DNA from: an uncultured Collinsella sp.
GTDB taxonomy: Bacteria; Actinomycetota; Coriobacteriia; Coriobacteriales; Coriobacteriaceae
DNA: 64,000 nt
Reading direction: 5' to 3'
NCBI GenBank assembly: GCA_902479135.1
Contig: CABSNU010000004.1
Location: 1 to 64,000 of the forward strand
In this document: piece after piece, positions 62,397 to 64,000 of the stretch
Layout of the letters: every line of letters begins with the position of its first letter
Position numbering within the stretch: position 1 is the first letter of the stretch
Notes under the pieces: model-generated
What the model was told of the DNA's origin: nothing
Database searches by the model: none
Seen by the model: the letters and a program-made list of their open reading frames with translations, nothing else
Position numbers and translations under genes: made by a program

Positions 62397-63073
62397 CACT
62401 CAAAATCTTCTTGACCCAGATCGACATACAAACTGCGCTTGCGAATGTAGCCGAGCACGGACTCGCTCGTAAGATAGCGCACGCTCATGCCGCGGGCAAC
62501 TCGCTTACGAATGTTCGTCGAGCTGATCGCTAGCGCCGGAATCTGAATATAGCGCACGTCGAACGGCAGCCCCGACTCTTTGATTCGGGCACGCGCCGTA
62601 TCGATATCAAAGCCCGGTCGCGTCGCCGCAATAAAGGTAGCAAGCTCAGCGATTCGTTCGGCATCATGCCAGGTCACAATATCGATAATCGCATCGGCGC
62701 CCGTAATAAAGTAGAGCTTTACCTGCGGCGGGTAAAAATCGCGAAGGGCATGAAGCGTATCGGCCGTATAGGTTACACCCGGACGGTCAATCTCGAACCG
62801 GCTCGCCAAAAAGGCCGGGTTCGCGGCGGTGGCGAGGACCGTCATGGCATAACGGTCCTCGGCAGGCGTAACCGGCTTGTCAAGCTTAAAGGCGGGAGAG
62901 CCCGCCGGCATAAAGAGCACAGCGTCCAAGTCGAGCGACTCGCGCGCCTGCTCGGCAGTCACCAGGTGCCCGTAATGAATCGGGTCGAATGTGCCGCCCA
63001 TAATGCCAAGCCGAAACTCCTTGCCCTCTTTTATGGGAAGCTCGGGCAAACCGATTCCACCGCGCAGCGACAT
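62396..63073 (-). CDS. nadD: Nicotinate-nucleotide adenylyltransferase
   Basis: 225 residues. It makes deamido-NAD. The N-terminal GIMGGTFDPIHYGHL (with the HxGH-type motif) and C-terminal ISSTNIRKRVARG motifs are intact. About 20 residues come before the core. ATG 63073 has GGAGGGCG upstream, just after obgE. Confidence 0.96.
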   Translation of the reverse strand: MSLRGGIGLPELPIKEGKEFRLGIMGGTFDPIHYGHLVTAEQARESLDLDAVLFMPAGSPAFKLDKPVTPAEDRYAMTVLATAANPAFLASRFEIDRPGVTYTADTLHALRDFYPPQVKLYFITGADAIIDIVTWHDAERIAELATFIAATRPGFDIDTARARIKESGLPFDVRYIQIPALAISSTNIRKRVARGMSVRYLTSESVLGYIRKRSLYVDLGQEDFE

Positions 63074-63076
63074 GGC

Positions 63077-64000
63077 TTACTCGCCCTCCGAGGTCTCGGC
63101 ATCGTCCGCGGCATCCGCCGCATCGATAGCCTCGACGCCCTCATCCGCAGCATCGGCCACGTCAATGGCCTCAACGGCAACGTCCTCGCCAGCGTCCTCG
63201 AGCTCCTCGTACTCCGAGAAGTCCTCAGCGCCCTCAAAGTCAAAGGCGCGCTGGCAAATGCGGACCTCGTCGCCCGCACGGCAACCGGCCTTCTCGAGCG
63301 CGTCGTCAACACCCATACGCGCAAACTTATGCTGCAGGTAGATGACGGCTTCCTCGTTTTCCCAGTCGGTCTGGATGACCATGCGCTCGATGGCACGACC
63401 GACCACGCGGAAGGCGCCGGGCTCTTCCTGGACAATGCGGAACCGCTTCTCGCGCTGCAGACGGCGGCGCTCCCACTCCTCGTCGCGCAGATCGACCGGC
63501 TCATCAGAGACCGCCAGCTCGGCGCGAAGCTTAGCCACCTGCTCGCCTACGGCAAGCATCAGCGTATTGAGACCGGCACCCGTCACGGCGGACACGGCAA
63601 AGAACATATGGCCGTCGTCGAGTGCCGCACGCTTGAGGTCGGCAATCTTGTCGGCCGTGCCCGGCGCATCGCACTTGTTGGCGACGACGATCTGCGGACG
63701 CTCCGAAAGCTCGGCGCCATACTGCTCGAGCTCACGGTTGATGATACGGTAATCCTCAACCGGGTCGCGATCCTCAAACCCGCCCGTCATGTCAACGACA
63801 TGCATGATGAGCGCCGTGCGCTCAATGTGGCGCAGGAACTGATGGCCCAGGCCCTTGCCCTCGCTTGCGCCCTCGATCAAACCAGGAACGTCGGCAACGA
63901 CGTAAGAATACTCACCGGCACGCACCATGCCGAGGTTCGGCACGAGCGTTGTAAACGGATAGTCGGCGATCTTGGGACGGGCGGCACTCATGCGCGCGAT
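63077..64000 (-). CDS. obgE: GTPase Obg, C-terminal part (continues beyond the window)
   Basis: Partial; at least 307 residues are present and the gene runs off the right end. Obg is a ribosome-assembly GTPase that senses ppGpp. Visible: switch region DYPFTTLVPNLGMV, G3 DVPGLIEGAS, G4 ANKCD and an OCT domain that ends near ICQRAFDFEGAEDFSEYE. The N-terminal glycine-rich Obg fold and the P-loop are outside. The tail is very acidic, with a near-duplicated VEAIDVADAADEG/VEAIDAADAADD repeat. First of obgE-nadD-yqeK-rsfS as far as seen. Confidence 0.95.
   Translation of the reverse strand: MARMSAARPKIADYPFTTLVPNLGMVRAGEYSYVVADVPGLIEGASEGKGLGHQFLRHIERTALIMHVVDMTGGFEDRDPVEDYRIINRELEQYGAELSERPQIVVANKCDAPGTADKIADLKRAALDDGHMFFAVSAVTGAGLNTLMLAVGEQVAKLRAELAVSDEPVDLRDEEWERRRLQREKRFRIVQEEPGAFRVVGRAIERMVIQTDWENEEAVIYLQHKFARMGVDDALEKAGCRAGDEVRICQRAFDFEGAEDFSEYEELEDAGEDVAVEAIDVADAADEGVEAIDAADAADDAETSEGE

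Overview
This 64 kb window is a dense, GC-rich housekeeping segment of a bacterial chromosome. Gene content points to an anaerobic, gut-type actinobacterium of the class Coriobacteriia, most like Collinsella (inference from gene order and protein character; no search was run). Actinobacterial IHF (mihF) sits beside gmk and rpoZ. AdhE and pyruvate,phosphate dikinase with its regulator suggest fermentative metabolism. GlyRS is the two-subunit type rather than the single-chain enzyme usual in streptomycetes and mycobacteria. All genes lie on the minus strand except rpmB, adhE, a small phosphotransferase gene and dinB.

Layout, left to right. 1-405 is a gene-free patch of nested inverted repeats next to the pnp terminator. 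406-3081 holds pnp and rpsO. 3220-12899 is a long minus-strand run read as dusB, hemW, a membrane-anchored J-protein, dnaJ, mtaB, phoH, ybeY, dgkA, era, recO, with lepA just upstream. 14812-19266 holds rpsT and comEA-comEC-holA. 19480-21890 is mihF-gmk-rpoZ-thiI. 22130-27453 is the pyrimidine operon pyrR-pyrB-pyrC-pyrK-pyrD-pyrF behind a leader that looks like a complete transcription attenuator. 27906-32890 is the plus-strand island rpmB, adhE and a phosphotransferase gene, interrupted by a minus-strand REP-associated transposase flanked by inverted REP-type repeats.

33069-43166 is rpsB-tsf followed by pyrH-frr-uppS-cdsA-dxr-rseP-ispG-proS, which joins ribosome recycling, the isoprenoid/lipid carrier pathway and envelope proteolysis. 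43386-49573 is rnhB, then yraN-comM-dprA-trmFO-xer. 49667-50008 is rplS. 50218-57187 is glyQ-glyS, the PPDK regulator and ppdK. 57247-59737 is rpsP-khpA-rimM-trmD-lepB. dinB is on the plus strand, and the window ends in obgE (partial)-nadD-yqeK-rsfS.

The most interesting unexplained signals are regulatory or architectural. A shared 19-bp motif lies at nearly the same distance upstream of the two transcription units that carry competence genes (comEA-comEC and yraN-comM-dprA). An array of TTTACC repeats precedes ppdK. A 32-bp interrupted palindrome covers the probable -10 of mihF. The xer recombinase appears to start at an AUA codon overlapping the trmFO stop. One J-protein has lost its substrate-binding C-terminus and gained membrane segments, and RseP carries an inserted winged-helix-like segment. 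I saw no CRISPR array, prophage, tRNA or rRNA gene, or defence island.
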